The notes below the pieces were generated by a model. It saw nothing but the letters and a program-made list of their open reading frames with translations. It did not search any database and was not told the origin of the DNA. The translations under genes and the position numbers were made by a program. From contig NC_073744.1 of NCBI RefSeq assembly GCF_029784135.1, positions 14,116,929 to 14,180,928 on the forward strand: a stretch of DNA of 64,000 bases. The letters are read 5' to 3'. Shown here piece by piece: positions 19,575 to 29,861 of the stretch (position 1 is its first letter; each line of letters begins with the position of its first letter). This DNA comes from Toxorhynchites rutilus septentrionalis (lineage: Eukaryota; Arthropoda; Insecta; Diptera; Culicidae).

Positions 19575-21273
19575 GGGGAAAGTAGGTAAAGACGGACACT
19601 GCGGGTAAGAAGGACACTTTTAATATTTCATTAACTAAATTTTTTTTAAATATTATAGTTATGCAAATACTTTCAATAAAGTGTATTAATACTTCCGAGA
19701 CACACTGTTGATTTGCAGCGAGCGAACTGTCAAGCTTGTAAACAAAAAAAAAATTATCTTCGCGGGTGCACCATTCGATGTAATTTTTACTCCGTAGAAA
19801 ATAGCGAAAAGTTCGTGATTTTTTGTTTTTTACGTGTTCTTCCAACGGGTAAGTGTTTATTTAGTCCATCATTAACTATCCTGTGATAAATCAGAGGTTT
19901 TTCAACGCTTATAGGAAGAGCTACGGTCATTCGAAAAAAAAAGCTGCCAGTTCGGGCAAGACGGACACATTAAGGTAAGGAAAGACGGACACTAGTATTT
20001 TCCTAGGGTATTTAACAAAACTTTTTGGTTTTACCAAAAAGATGCCTACAAATTACAAGCGCAAGAGTAACCGGCAGTCATGGACCGCTCAGCAGTTGGA
20101 ACAAGCCATTAAGGCTGTAAAAAGTGGATCGCCGGTGAAGACAGCAGCATGAAGTTACGCAATTCCAAGATCCACACTGATTCGCCACCTCACAAGTCCA
20201 ACTGTATCAACTCGGCTAGGACTTCTTGATTCCGTATTCAATTCTCAACAAGAAGAGGAGCTGGTACAACATCTGTTGGATTTGGAAAAGAGGTTCTATG
20301 GAATAACGATGACTAATGCTTAATACGCTGACACTTTGAAGAAGGCGAAAGCATCGAAAGACATTAAATCCATCAAAAAAGAACAAAAACAACGCTCTTC
20401 GAAGAAGCCTAAGCAAAATAAGGGCAAAGGGGACACCTCATCTGATAATCTATGCGAGAAATGCGGAAGCCAGTTTTCTGATTCAGATTTCGGGACAGGT
20501 TGGACAATATGCTTACAATGCCTTTTATGGTTCCACGCTGAATGCTTTACTTCTGCTGCAACTATTTGTCAGAACTGCTCTTGATTCTTCTTTTTTTCAG
20601 GTTTTTTTTCCCACTGAAAATTGAATTAATTTAAATACTCAAATGAACTTAAACCATCGATGAATTGTTTTCAATGCTTTATAAATAAACTTTCGTTTTG
20701 AAATATTTTTAAGTGTATCATTAAACTTTACAAATGAATTATCGTCTTCCTAGGAGGTCATTTAAAATATGCGTGGACAGGTTGTTGGCTATTTCAGATC
20801 CTTTTCCTTCCTTTGCGAGGACAATGGCCCGCAAAAATCCAGAAATTTTTGCATGGAGTGTATGTATTTGACCTCTTCTGTCGTTCCCTTCCAAGGATGA
20901 AACTGTCCACGAACAACATGAGTAGCCTTTCGAATCGTAGCGTAAATCAAGAACACCCCCCAATGCTGAAAACACTAAAATACGTACAAAAACTATAACT
21001 TTTCCGCAAGTGTCCATCTTTCCCACCTTAGTGTCCGTCTTACCCATTCCAGATGTCCGTCTTTCCTGACCATGTGAAGAAATAGTATTTCGATGCATTT
21101 TTTTCAATGACCCAGAATACATCAATGTTGGAATAAATTTACTAGTATCAACGGTAATTATGATAGAAAAGGACCTGATGTTTCAATTTGTACAACAACT
21201 GCGATCATGAAAGCTATATATATGTAAAAATTGAGATTACACCTTAGGGTGTCCGTCTTTACCTACTTTCCCC
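19575..21273 (+). mobile_element. Pogo-like DNA transposon, internally deleted
   Basis: A 1,699 bp element flanked by TA (19573-19574 and 21274-21275). Its perfect inverted ends start GGGGAAAGTAGGTAAAGACG and continue to GGACAC. More copies of an AAGACGGACAC-like motif lie inside both ends (about 19605, 19960, 19985 on the left; 21005, 21035, 21055 inverted on the right), a likely set of transposase sites. The interior carries a broken transposase with a psq-type N-terminus and a C-terminal zinc finger, but no DDE core. TA duplication and psq domain fit the pogo group of Tc1/mariner. Confidence 0.85.
20042..20584 (+). pseudogene. Psq-domain transposase pseudogene with C-terminal zinc finger
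   Basis: Starts MPTNYKRKSNRQSWTAQQLE, a psq helix-turn-helix typical of insect pogo-like transposases (to about residue 55). The same frame is cut by TGA at 20150-20152 and TAA at 20321-20323. It then stays open to 20584 through a Lys-rich linker and a Cys/His finger (CEKCG, CLQCLLWFHAEC, CQNC) resembling the PHD-like tail of such transposases. The catalytic DDE region that normally separates these parts is missing, so an internal deletion joined the two ends in frame. Confidence 0.75.
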
Positions 21274-21339
21274 TATGTGAAGCATCGCGAAAATAAACCA
21301 TCCGTTATTTAGTTAGTATTTCAGTGTGTTTTATTTCTC

Positions 21340-21790
21340 CAGCGCAAGCTGTATCCAAACGGTCTTTCTCAAGACCAAAGTAACAGATTTATCCAATTCC
21401 TGAGCTATCAACATCGAGCCCTCCTTCAACCGAAGAAGACGCCATTACCATCCATGGTCAGAACCATCAAATGGTCTTTTCGATTGGACTGTTTCATCAA
21501 CTGCTAGTAGAAGGAATTCGTGCACTCGATATATAATATTATTAAAGCTTTGGGCAGGATCTCACGAAACTTCAATGGCTTTGATCGTCCCATCGTGTTG
21601 CGCATAAATCTCCGTCGAGTTGGGTCTATAAACCCAATGAATACACCTTTATATTTTGCCTTCTCCACAAACCGTGAACTGCTCCATTCGACCCTGACAT
21701 CGTTGGAGCGTTGTCGAACGATTGTGAATCACAACTCTCCAGGTCATGAAGTATCATTACTCAGATCAGCAGCCTTTTCCATCTAAAACG
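21340..21790 (-). pseudogene. Possible transposase relic (hAT/DUF4371-like)
   Basis: On the minus strand a decayed frame around 21600-21770 reads DNAPTMSGSNGAVHGLW before a stop. This resembles the DNA(P/A)xMxG block of hAT-like or zinc-finger-MYM transposase-derived proteins. No ends were found and only this block is convincing. Confidence 0.3.
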
Positions 21791-21937
21791 AAATAAAAAA
21801 AAAATCAAGACAGAACCTTTTGCATGGAAAAAATTGAGATGAAATTTTGGACGTAGGACTACGTCTTCATTTCTGCTTATCTTTCTTAAATCCACTTGTT
21901 CGTTGGATCTGAAATTTTTATACCACTTTAACTCTTA

Positions 21938-22270
21938 GGCGGCTCGCACACCGGAGCAATAAGCAATTAGCAAATTACAATACGCAATATACAACAGGCA
22001 ACATATTTTGCTGTTCTTCGCATACCCCTGACATTATGCAAACAATCGGCTTAATGTACGAAACTTGTCAAAATATGGGCGATAAGTTGCTCTTCAACCG
22101 ACACGCCGTGTTGCTAGCGATATGTGTTGCTCTGTAAAGGCGACAGCGATATCGTATTGCGTCGGTGTGCAGGATCAACAAAAATTAAATGGATAAATCC
22201 ATTGGCGATAATATTGCTTATTGCATGTTAACAGCTGCTAGTTGATTATTGCTCCGGTGTGCGAGCCGCC
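21938..22270. mobile_element. PIF/Harbinger-type MITE (333 bp)
   Basis: Inverted ends GGCGGCTCGCACACCGGAGC are identical on both sides and run on to about 25 bp. Both flanks are TTA (21935-21937, 22271-22273), the usual Harbinger target duplication. The interior is non-coding with short CAATA-rich repeats. Confidence 0.88.
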
Positions 22271-22299
22271 TTACAACTCGTTTGTAGAATACTAACCAC

Positions 22300-22339
22300 A
22301 AAAGTGCCGTCCATGTAACAAACGGCACTTTTCAGAGCC
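22300..22339 (+). other. Histone-type 3' stem-loop-like sequence
   Basis: GGCACTTTTCAGAGCC (22324-22339) followed by ACCA resembles the metazoan replication-dependent histone mRNA stem-loop (GGCTCTTTTCAGAGCC form) with one stem mismatch. It overlaps a perfect 11 bp inverted repeat, AAAAGTGCCGT at 22300-22310 and ACGGCACTTTT at 22322-22332. No histone frame lies directly upstream, so it would be a relic or a coincidence. Confidence 0.35.
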
Positions 22340-22500
22340 ACCATTTGGAATCTAATCATTTGGAATTAGTAAAATCTACGAATTTCTGAATAATTAAAAG
22401 AAATCAATTAAAACAACATGTTTCGAACTATCACAACCCTACGTTTAGCTTTTGTTTGCGCCCTTAGGCACAGACCCTTATTCTTTTTTACAGGATGATA

Positions 22501-23791
22501 AGGGGTGTTAAATAAAAAATGAGAATTTTTTCAATACCTTTCAGTAACTCAAATAAAGAGCGCAAAATTTTCTTTCTCCAAGAAAATTGCTCTTTGGGCT
22601 CCCTAGAAACAGTAGGCGTGTTTGGTTTTGCTAGTTTGAGTTTAGTCAAAGCAAAGATGGCGTCGAAACAGCACGTGCTCCGCGAACGCATTGTACGGTT
22701 CCACGAAACGCATTTCCAGCAAGGAAAAAAGTTCACGGTGGTACATTTTAAGGAAGAAAATGTACCTGTCAGTACGGTATATCGTATAATGGGTTCCCTG
22801 AACGTAGAGCGGAAGGTCGGAAGTGGTCGTCCGGTGACGATAATGACGAAGCAGAGGAAGACATCGTTAACGAAGCAGTTTGACAACAAGCACGCAACCA
22901 GCCTGCGTGACGCCGGTCGGAAATATGGCTGCTCCCACGTATTGATCCATCGGACCCTCAAGATGGAAGGAATCGTCTGCAGGAAGAAGACGAAGTCGCC
23001 GGAGTACACGGAGGAGCAGATTGAGACGGTTAAATCACAGTGTCGGTGGATGACCAAAAAATACCGTGGGACGTCTTTCGTTCTGGACGATGAAAGCTAT
23101 TTTCCGCTGTCCAAAACGCATATTCCAGGAAAAGATAATTACTACTCCAGCGACAAGTCATCCACACCGCCTGAAGTGAAATACAACTTCAAGCACAAGT
23201 TTGAAAAAAAGGTTATGTTGTACATCGCCATTTCCGACCGGCGCATTTCAAAGCCTTGGTTTAAGCCGAGCGGTCTGGCAATCAACCAACAAATCTATCG
23301 AGAAGAGTGCCTCGATAAAATCCTACTGCCGTTCTTGAACGAGCATCACGCGGATGGGAAGTACGTCTTCTGGCCGGACAAGGCGTCTTCCCATTACGCC
23401 AAGAAGACGCTGGCGTATCTTGAGAAAAAGATACCGTTCGTGCCGAAAGATCGTAACCCAACAAACTTGCCCCAGTGCCGCTCAATAGAGGATTTCTTTG
23501 GCTTACTCAGTGCCCTAGTGTATAAAAACAATTGGAGGGCCAAGGACACGAAGCAACTGACTACAAGAATCCGGAATTGTATCCGGAAAATGGACGTAAG
23601 TACCTACAACGTTCTTGTGAGAGCATAGCGACAATGTTGCGTCAAACAGCAGATCGCGGCCCTTACTAAAACATTCACTGACATTTTTTTGAAGAAAATA
23701 CATTATGTTATTAATAAAAAATACTGAAATCGATGAAAAAAAAATTTTTATATGTGATTGAAAAAATTCTCATTTTTTATTTAACACCCGT
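22501..23791 (+). mobile_element. Tc1/mariner element, near complete
   Basis: A 1,291 bp element flanked by TA (22499-22500, 23792-23793). The 35 bp inverted ends (22501-22535, 23757-23791) start AGGGGTGTTAAATAAAAAAT on the left and differ by one base (second position) on the right. It holds one uninterrupted transposase frame. Length, ends and gene fit a complete autonomous Tc1/mariner transposon; its right neighbour is a decayed Tc1. Confidence 0.92.
22657..23628 (+). CDS. Tc1/mariner transposase, DD36E spacing, intact frame
   Basis: 323 residues from MASKQHVLRERIVRFH; the frame is open 46 codons further upstream but this Met fits the family start (compare MASNQVEVRKRI at 3857). N-terminal helix-turn-helix domains bind the ends (first about 1-55; second with YGCSHVLIHRTL). 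The catalytic blocks are FVLDDESYFPLS (Asp 1), YVFWPDKASSHYAKKTL (Asp 2) and CRSIEDFFG (Glu). I count 36 residues between Asp 2 and Glu. The WPD..SSHYAK wording is close to ITmD37E, so it is either a DD36E-type relative or a DD37E with a one-residue loss. No stop or frameshift. Expected role: cut-and-paste transposition at TA. The C-terminal part is short, ending ...STYNVLVRA. Confidence 0.88.
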   Translation: MASKQHVLRERIVRFHETHFQQGKKFTVVHFKEENVPVSTVYRIMGSLNVERKVGSGRPVTIMTKQRKTSLTKQFDNKHATSLRDAGRKYGCSHVLIHRTLKMEGIVCRKKTKSPEYTEEQIETVKSQCRWMTKKYRGTSFVLDDESYFPLSKTHIPGKDNYYSSDKSSTPPEVKYNFKHKFEKKVMLYIAISDRRISKPWFKPSGLAINQQIYREECLDKILLPFLNEHHADGKYVFWPDKASSHYAKKTLAYLEKKIPFVPKDRNPTNLPQCRSIEDFFGLLSALVYKNNWRAKDTKQLTTRIRNCIRKMDVSTYNVLVRA

Positions 23792-23825
23792 TATGATCAA
23801 TGTTGACGCGTGCTGTTCATTCAAA

Positions 23826-24520
23826 AAGTTGAAGAGTTTTGTTTTAACTTATCGTCGTGGGTGTCACCCCTCTGAGGGTGAATATGAAAAAACGACTACA
23901 ACTAAAGCATATGTTAACAGACCTAAGGAGTTCTGGAACAAAGTCCTTTATACGGATGAGATGAAAACCAATCTCTTTGAATCGGATGGAAGACAGATGG
24001 TGTGAAGGAAACCAGGATCGGTGCTCCAAATTCAGCATTTGGTTCCCACAGTGAAACACGGTCGCGGCAGTCAGATGATGTATTGTACGATGGCGGTTTC
24101 TGAAACGTGAGGTTTATCGATACGGCGATGGACAAGATGGCCTCATTGAACATCCTGAAACGTAGCCTTCGGTATCTCGGGCAGAAATTGGGTCTCTTTG
24201 GTGATTACTACTTCCAACAGGATAATGACCCGAAGCAAACTAATCTCATCGTGCGGGACTGCCTATGTTCCAATCAACTCAAAACAACTCCACAATTACC
24301 GGATTTGAACACTATTGAGCATCTATGGTAGAGTATCAAGAAATGTCTGAAGAATTAAAATCCAGGGAACGAACTCGAAACGACATTAAGAAGATCTGGG
24401 AGAGCATTCCGTTTACAATGACCAAAAATCTCGCCTCGGTGCTTGCAGACAGTGTGGGACGCCAAAGTGGTTCATACCAAATACTAGGAGATTGATTTTT
24501 GTTATCTGTTAACATTTCTT
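23826..24520 (+). pseudogene. Tc1-like (DD34E) transposase relic
   Basis: Successive fragments read RPKEFWNKVLYTDEMKTNLF (first Asp block), an in-frame stop after SDGRQMV, TVKHGRGSQMM, then FQQDNDPKQTNLIVRD (second Asp) and LPDLNTIEHLW (Glu). The order and wording are those of insect Tc1 transposases. Stops at about 24003 and 24330 and a shift between pieces make it non-functional. The DNA-binding N-terminus is missing, and the intact mariner element ends just upstream. AT-rich sequence to about 24640 may include the old right end. Confidence 0.85.
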
Positions 24521-24866
24521 AGCTGATTTAAATTTTGTTTTTAAAAAAAATTGAACTGTACACTCAATTTTAAAACGTCTGAATTAAATATTTTTTGTTT
24601 GTTTTTAAATCATGAAGTAGAAATGTGGCCATTTTTTTTATTACTACATGAGATTGAAAAGGGTCAATTTTACGATGAATATGAGTCGCTTTTATTTATT
24701 TATTTTTAACCCCGAAAAACTCAAAAATAACAAACCAACACGGGGCGTATACTTATATTTGCGATTGACTGTATTCCGTTTAGACGGAGTCCCAGGTCAA
24801 AAAAAAATGTTTAGGTTCATTTCAACAGCAACAAACTAATGGTTATAATAAGTGCTTTGCGTTCCC

Positions 24867-25066
24867 CAGATCCAGCAGTTGCGGAGATACTTCGTAGAAA
24901 GTCAGACTCGTCACGATATCTATCGTGCTGTTTGTGAGGCTGACCTCGGATTCAGTGCTCTACATCTGGCGCAGGAGCAGTACGAACTAAGCTGCAATTT
25001 GCAGACTACAGAAGAGAAAATAATGTCATGGAAGCAAAAGGAATTTCATGGGACGCATCGTTAAGA
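24867..25066 (+). pseudogene. Retroelement ORF C-terminal fragment
   Basis: A short frame reads QQLRRYFVESQ, AVCEADLGFSALHL and ends EEKIMSWKQKEFHGTHR. The W-K-x-K-x-x-H-G-x-H ending after a D-x-x-x-x-x-L-x-L block resembles a region found C-terminal to RT in R2-like/endonuclease RT proteins of invertebrates, from memory. It stops next to a hAT-like end at 25066. No RT motif is present. Confidence 0.4.
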
Positions 25067-25430
25067 GCAGGGTTTCTCAAACTATGTTGGACAAGAGACC
25101 CCTTTTCCAGAATAAAGTACTACCATCGACCCCTAAATTTCTTTAAACAATTTATCTTTATTTTATTCATGCAAAATGCAGGTCGGACTCGATGGAATGG
25201 AATGGTTTTGTATTATAGAGACTTTACACTTTTCGGTTCATTCGTCTCTAGCCTTGAGAAAGGCCCTTGGAACTCTACTCTAACTGCTGCACTACACCTT
25301 CACCCTCATTGCCTTGAGAAAGGCACTCGATCCCTCGCCGTCCAGCTCGTCCAGCAACGATGTTGTCCAGTCGGTGTCCACACGAAGAATGATGAGGACT
25401 CGACAAAATACAGACTCGATTATATAACTT
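25066..25430. repeat. hAT-end-like sequence and CTTGAGAAAGGC repeat
   Basis: CAGGGTTTCTCAAACTATG with nearby GAGACCCC resembles the CAGGGGTTCTCAAAC ends of hAT elements; no partner end was found. From about 25180 a separate segment has the repeated phrase CCTTGAGAAAGGC (25253, 25312), a motif I associate with mosquito interspersed repeats. Neither codes for a protein I recognise. Confidence 0.4.
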
Positions 25431-25469
25431 CAAGTGATTTTTAACATGCTGTGACTTCGTGAAAAACCA

Positions 25470-26175
25470 ACGCAAACATCGATGAAGTGCTCCTCTAATT
25501 TACTATTTTGAAAAATCGGCTAGGAAAAAACGGCTGAACGTATTAATATAAAGCGTTCACAGGAATGTAAGGGATACAATAGCTTCTAAATTTGCCTGCA
25601 AACATTAGAACTTACTGCAATATTTGCAAAATTACAAACAATTTTCTAAAACACTACAAAAAACCTGTTTTTGATGCAATAAGTTAACTTTATACAGAAT
25701 TTATTGGAGTTTTCAAAACTCTCTTTCGATTTGTGGTGCGATCATTACCTCTTGAATTATTCATCATCAAAGACGAAGGGGGTGATTTTTAATTCAAACA
25801 GAAATATCTCTGTGTGGGAAGGTCCTACAGAAGCGTTCCAAAAAACAAATGAAAGCTGGTTGATAAGGTTAATTGGGTTTGCTACAGAGCTGGTTAGCAA
25901 AAAATTATGTTAGTCAACCAAATCTTAGCAAAAACAGAAAAAAACACTTTTTTTTTTGTTTCTTCCCGATATTGTTGTCCACAAAACATACACACATCAA
26001 GCTAAAAATATGTACGTAAAATATTCTAATACCTGAAAGTTGGCGCTTTAAAATGCTGTGCATCCCATATGTTTGCGTTGATTTTTCACGAAGTTACAGC
26101 ATGTTAAAAACCACTTGAAATTTCAGACTCCACACTCTTTTCCTCGAATTTTTTTGTCGGTTGTATATGATTCAA
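25470..26175 (+). repeat. MITE family A, copy B (uninterrupted centre)
   Basis: The left arm (GTGCTCCTCTAATTTACT, GGCTAGGAAAAAACGGCT) matches 7590-7650. The right arm (TGCGTTGATTTTTCACGAAG, ACTCTTTTCCTC) matches 19480-19550. Here the centre at 25700-25735 is continuous (TTGGAGTTTTCAAAACTC), exactly where copy A is opened by the LTR element. The left terminus is eroded. Confidence 0.65.
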
Positions 26176-26394
26176 TTATATACAATTTTAGACTCGATTA
26201 TGTATATACATTTTTTTTTATTTCAAATATGACTTGTTTCAAGCAAAAATTAAATATTTCAGCGTTAAAGAGAAAATTAATTGGCTATAGGTGTAAAAGA
26301 CGTGATTTTAGTAGATTCTAGTTGAAAATTAGATAGGAATTATTTAAAATGATATTGCAGAGAAATTAAGAAAAATAGGAGTTGGGTGTCTTAA

Positions 26395-27127
26395 GGGGGT
26401 ATTCTAGTGTAGAGACACGAATTTCGGACGTTTTTTCGAACTCCGTAAAAATAAAACAAAGAATATTTTTACTATCCATTATATCATTATTCGTTTATCT
26501 ATCTTTCAACAATAAAACAAAAATAGGACGGAAAAAAAATATTCATAATTAGAATAGTTACATGATGGTGAAGTGAGGGTGTTCAAAAAAAAGTTGTGCC
26601 ATGGCGTACACGATTCCAGTCCTTCTGGTTATCTGAAACAAAAAAATCGAACAGATTCTGAATCAGTAAAGATGTCGCTATGGCATGAACCTCGGACAAG
26701 TCAAAAACATGGGTTTTAACAAAATGGCGGCCGTTTGAAAACAAAAATGCTGTTTAAAACGTTTTTTTTGCGTTTACCGATTTTTTAAAAATAGTAAAAT
26801 TAAAAAGTTATAATTTTTTATTGGTTCATGCGATAGAGAGATGTATGCAGATTATTTTCATATAAATTTGACATAAATCGGTTCAGTAGAACTTGAGATA
26901 TCGTGTACGCCAGTTAGAAAAAAACTAGTTCCGAGAGAAACGCGTTTGAAGTTCATTGTGATGGCCGTAACAGGTTAGATACCACATCACTAAGATGGCT
27001 CTAACTAGGTAAATAATAGGATTTTCGATAAGTCCTTTCTAGAGTATATTCTTGAATGCCTAAACTACAGAAATATGGTAAAAAAAAAAATTTCCATTTT
27101 TTCAGATTTCTAGACTAGAATACCCCC
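26395..27127. mobile_element. TTAA-flanked MITE (733 bp)
   Basis: TTAA at 26391-26394 and 27128-27131 flank inverted ends that start GGGGGTATTCTAGT. A TTAA duplication is the hallmark of piggyBac-type insertion. The interior is AT-rich and non-coding, with only the terminal 14-18 bp clearly inverted. It is a non-autonomous piggyBac-like MITE. Confidence 0.8.
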
Positions 27128-27131
27128 TTAA

Positions 27132-28510
27132 ACCGAATTGAAGAGCGGTTAGAAAGATTTAATTTGGTTGATAGAAACATTCAAGTTTATTATGTGTTTT
27201 TGAATAAAATTAATAATAATACCTTGAAAACAACTAAATTTAAAGTTTTTCACTTCTAAAATGTTACATAAATCCACTATTAGGTTATATTAGGTTGAGC
27301 TTGAGCTTGGGTAGACTGTACACTTCGTAGTTGCTCTACGTGATTGACCAGAACCAACCAAATTGCACAAAGAACACACAGAATGACGCTTGGGACTAGC
27401 AAATCATTCTCGTTGTGCAATTTTCGGTGATTCGAGCTTTAAATGGTCAATAACGACGCCGGCCACGTCCTTACAGTCACCGGGGGAAGGGAAGGAATGT
27501 TAGTATGATATTCGCCGCCCGAAGGCCAGAAGGGTCGCCTCTATAGCGTGGTTCCCTGGCGTTTATCATGGGAGGGATAGTTGTTAGTGGGGAGAGGTAA
27601 AAATCAGGATTCACTGAGGTAAGTGATGTGATTATGTAAACGCGAACTATCGACCACTCGACGAAACAAAAATCCGAAAACAGCATGTTTTACAATACGC
27701 GGCAAAGATTATGGTATCCTGAGAAGGAGCTTCTATTCTAGTATTACGCACTTACTTTTTTTTTCGAAATTCAATCACTCCGGCGGAGATTTAACTGTGG
27801 GTAACCTAAGAAGGTAGGTAACCGAGAGAATTCCTGTAGAGCCAATCGAGTCGGCAATATGTTCCATTAATAGTCACGCCTGTTCTGTATCGAACTTCAA
27901 TCGCGACGACGGAGTGTTATTTTTGGGAAACCAGCCATCATCGAAGACGGTACTGTACCATATATTGCAAACGATTCTTATCGTCGCGTTGTGGTTTAGC
28001 GGAGCTGCTGTAGGCGATAGTTAAGGGCTGGCCATACCGGGCTACATCCAGATGAAAAATAATTTATCCTGAGGAGATGTCCACCATAGTAGCAGACGCC
28101 GATGACAGCGAAGTGGAAAGAACTCTTCCTTCCTCTATCCTCCTATATTATAGTGGACCGATGAATCGAGAGACACCAGCGATAGCGTCAACCACCAGGG
28201 AGCGATGCAGTTGTATAAAGACCCGAAAACCGGGTAGAAATAACAGCGGGAAACGCAAGGAGCAGTGAAAACTACCGGTATAAGTGACAATCCAAACCAA
28301 ACCAACTGTCGTAATGGCATTTGGGGATTATAGGTTATCTCCTTTTCTTCTTCTCGCACGAACTGTTGCTGAAGAAGAAAAATTGTATTTAGAACCGCTT
28401 GAATGCTTTGAAAAAAGCTTGCATTCGGTAATGGCGGGAAAGTTTTTCTTTCAACTCTTTCGAAAACGCTAAACGCGAGAATGAAAAACCTTTCGGTTTG
28501 ATTTCCAAAG
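27132..28510. other. Unclassified moderately GC-rich repeat-like DNA
   Basis: No domain-bearing frame. 27290-27310 repeats 20 bases found at 30558-30577 beside the second mariner relic. 27300-27680 (phrases such as CACCGGGGGAAGGGAAGGAA) looks like a mosquito interspersed repeat I have seen but cannot name. 27700-28300 has no recognisable content; it might be the untranslated part of a retroelement. A frame at 28077-28268 has no family match. Confidence 0.35.
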
Positions 28511-28740
28511 CACTACGATGGCGAAGAACGATGCGAGTTATCTTATTGTTGGCAGCTCGAGCTCGAAAATTTCGACGGCGATGTACTCCAGAGCCGCAGC
28601 GAGGTAGACTGGTGGACCAGCACTAACGCGCTCAGCATGATTACCCTTACGGAGCAATCGGTGAACACATCGTCGGAGAATTGCAGACCAGCACGGTTCG
28701 AGCGAACCTTTCCTCTAACTTTTTCTTCTTTGCCAGACAT
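28511..28740 (-). pseudogene. Histone H2A pseudogene
   Basis: From the Met at 28740 the minus strand reads [20 protein letters not shown], the H2A N-terminus. A frameshift near 28676 moves the histone-fold into another frame: [20 protein letters not shown], then [16 protein letters not shown] deletion and a stop follow before a last recognisable [11 protein letters not shown] segment near 28515-28545. The αC/C-terminal region is lost. No stem-loop follows. It is a decayed gene copy or retrocopy, and it points to a host origin rather than a transposon. Confidence 0.8.
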
Positions 28741-29596
28741 TGTTGTATTGTTGATGCGATGCGATACGTTGTGGTACATCCACAGTGGCGTACAGTTTCG
28801 ACGACAAAGAGAGACTGAGTTGGCTAGAGCGTCGCGAACATTTCTATGGTGTCTTCGTTTTCTTATTTCCCTTTGGATGGTGCGCTCGGTGGTTGCTACG
28901 ATTGTTCCCGCAGTGGTATTGATTTCTTCTTCGTTTTTGTTGAGGAAGCCTGATGTATTTTGCTGCTGCTCTGGTTGCTCCGTTGGGTTCCTATTTTTTC
29001 TTCTTCGTTTTTGTTGAGGAAGTTTGATGTATTTCGCTGCTGCGCTGGTTGCTCCGTTTGGTCGGTACAATTTGAGGAGAACAAATTGGGCCAATCAAAA
29101 CGAGGGTGAACCGTATTTAGATAACGCTTGCTATTTTACAATTATTCAATTGTTTATCATTAAAATGATGTAAAGTTATTCTTTGTGATAGATGCGTAGA
29201 AATATTTACATTCAATTGATGCAAACATCTTTGCAATCTATTAAGAAATGCTCAAGTTATAAGCGTTTGGAATCTTTCATTTTTTCCTGCATGCTCAGTG
29301 TTTAGATTTACATTTTACCCCCATATCTTCCGGTTAGACGTAGTCCCACGTCAAAAAATCTGCCCCTGCGCGACTCTTCCCTGCCTGTAAAGAAGTCCCG
29401 TTAGTAACAGTGCATCCACGCCAAAGGAACGAGCAAACAAACACTTGCGTAAACACGCCAGAATGACACATCATTGCTTTTAATAGTATTAATGATGATT
29501 CACTCGACCATACGATGAATATTCTTCTGTTATTTATGAATTTACAACAAACTCGCAGTATAAACTGAAATTAGAAATAGTCCGATCGGGTATTTG
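28741..29596. other. Spacer with an imperfect tandem duplication
   Basis: A 75 bp unit is repeated at 28924-28997 and 28998-29056 (shared phrases TTCTTCTTCGTTTTTGTTGA and GCGCTGGTTGCTCCG-type). The minus-strand frame running through it (to 29094) carries the duplicated Gln/Asn-rich peptides and enters the H2A start, but I know no family for it. 29100-29596 is AT-rich with the GACGTAGTCCCACGTC motif at 29337-29352. Confidence 0.4.
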
Positions 29597-29861
29597 GGGC
29601 CTGATTCTCGAATACACTTCACGGTGGAAACGAAATAAACGGCACGCCATTGAACTACGTTTTACGAGTTAGTGAAGTGTCGAAGATAATGATGAGTTTT
29701 CAGGCAAATGAGCACCTTTCAAATAAAAAATCATTAATGAAAATTAACTTCTTCGTATCAAACTGGTATTCAATGTGAATGGATAACTTTGTTTGTCGCG
29801 AATGCGTTTCATACCGTTTCCACCGTGAAGTGTATTCGTAGTGTATTCGAGAATCAAGCCC
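29597..29861. mobile_element. Small MITE (265 bp), possibly Harbinger-like
   Basis: Inverted ends start GGGCCTGATTCTCGAATACA on the left and GGGCTTGATTCTCGAATACA on the right (reverse-complemented) and extend about 35 bp. The right end has an internal 12 bp duplication. TTG flanks both sides (29594-29596, 29862-29864), a 3 bp duplication. GGG ends and a 3 bp duplication suggest PIF/Harbinger; TTG is not the usual TWA. Confidence 0.75.

Noticed and set aside
23282..23703. Minus-strand frames inside the mariner transposase
   Set aside because: Shadow frames opposite the clearly coding plus strand.
24005..24153. Minus-strand frames over the Tc1 relic
   Set aside because: The plus strand carries the Tc1 motifs; the antisense frames are incidental.
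28543..29094. 183-codon minus-strand frame as a novel gene
   Set aside because: Its C-terminal third is out-of-frame H2A and its N-terminal part is a duplicated low-complexity segment; there is no sign of an intact gene.
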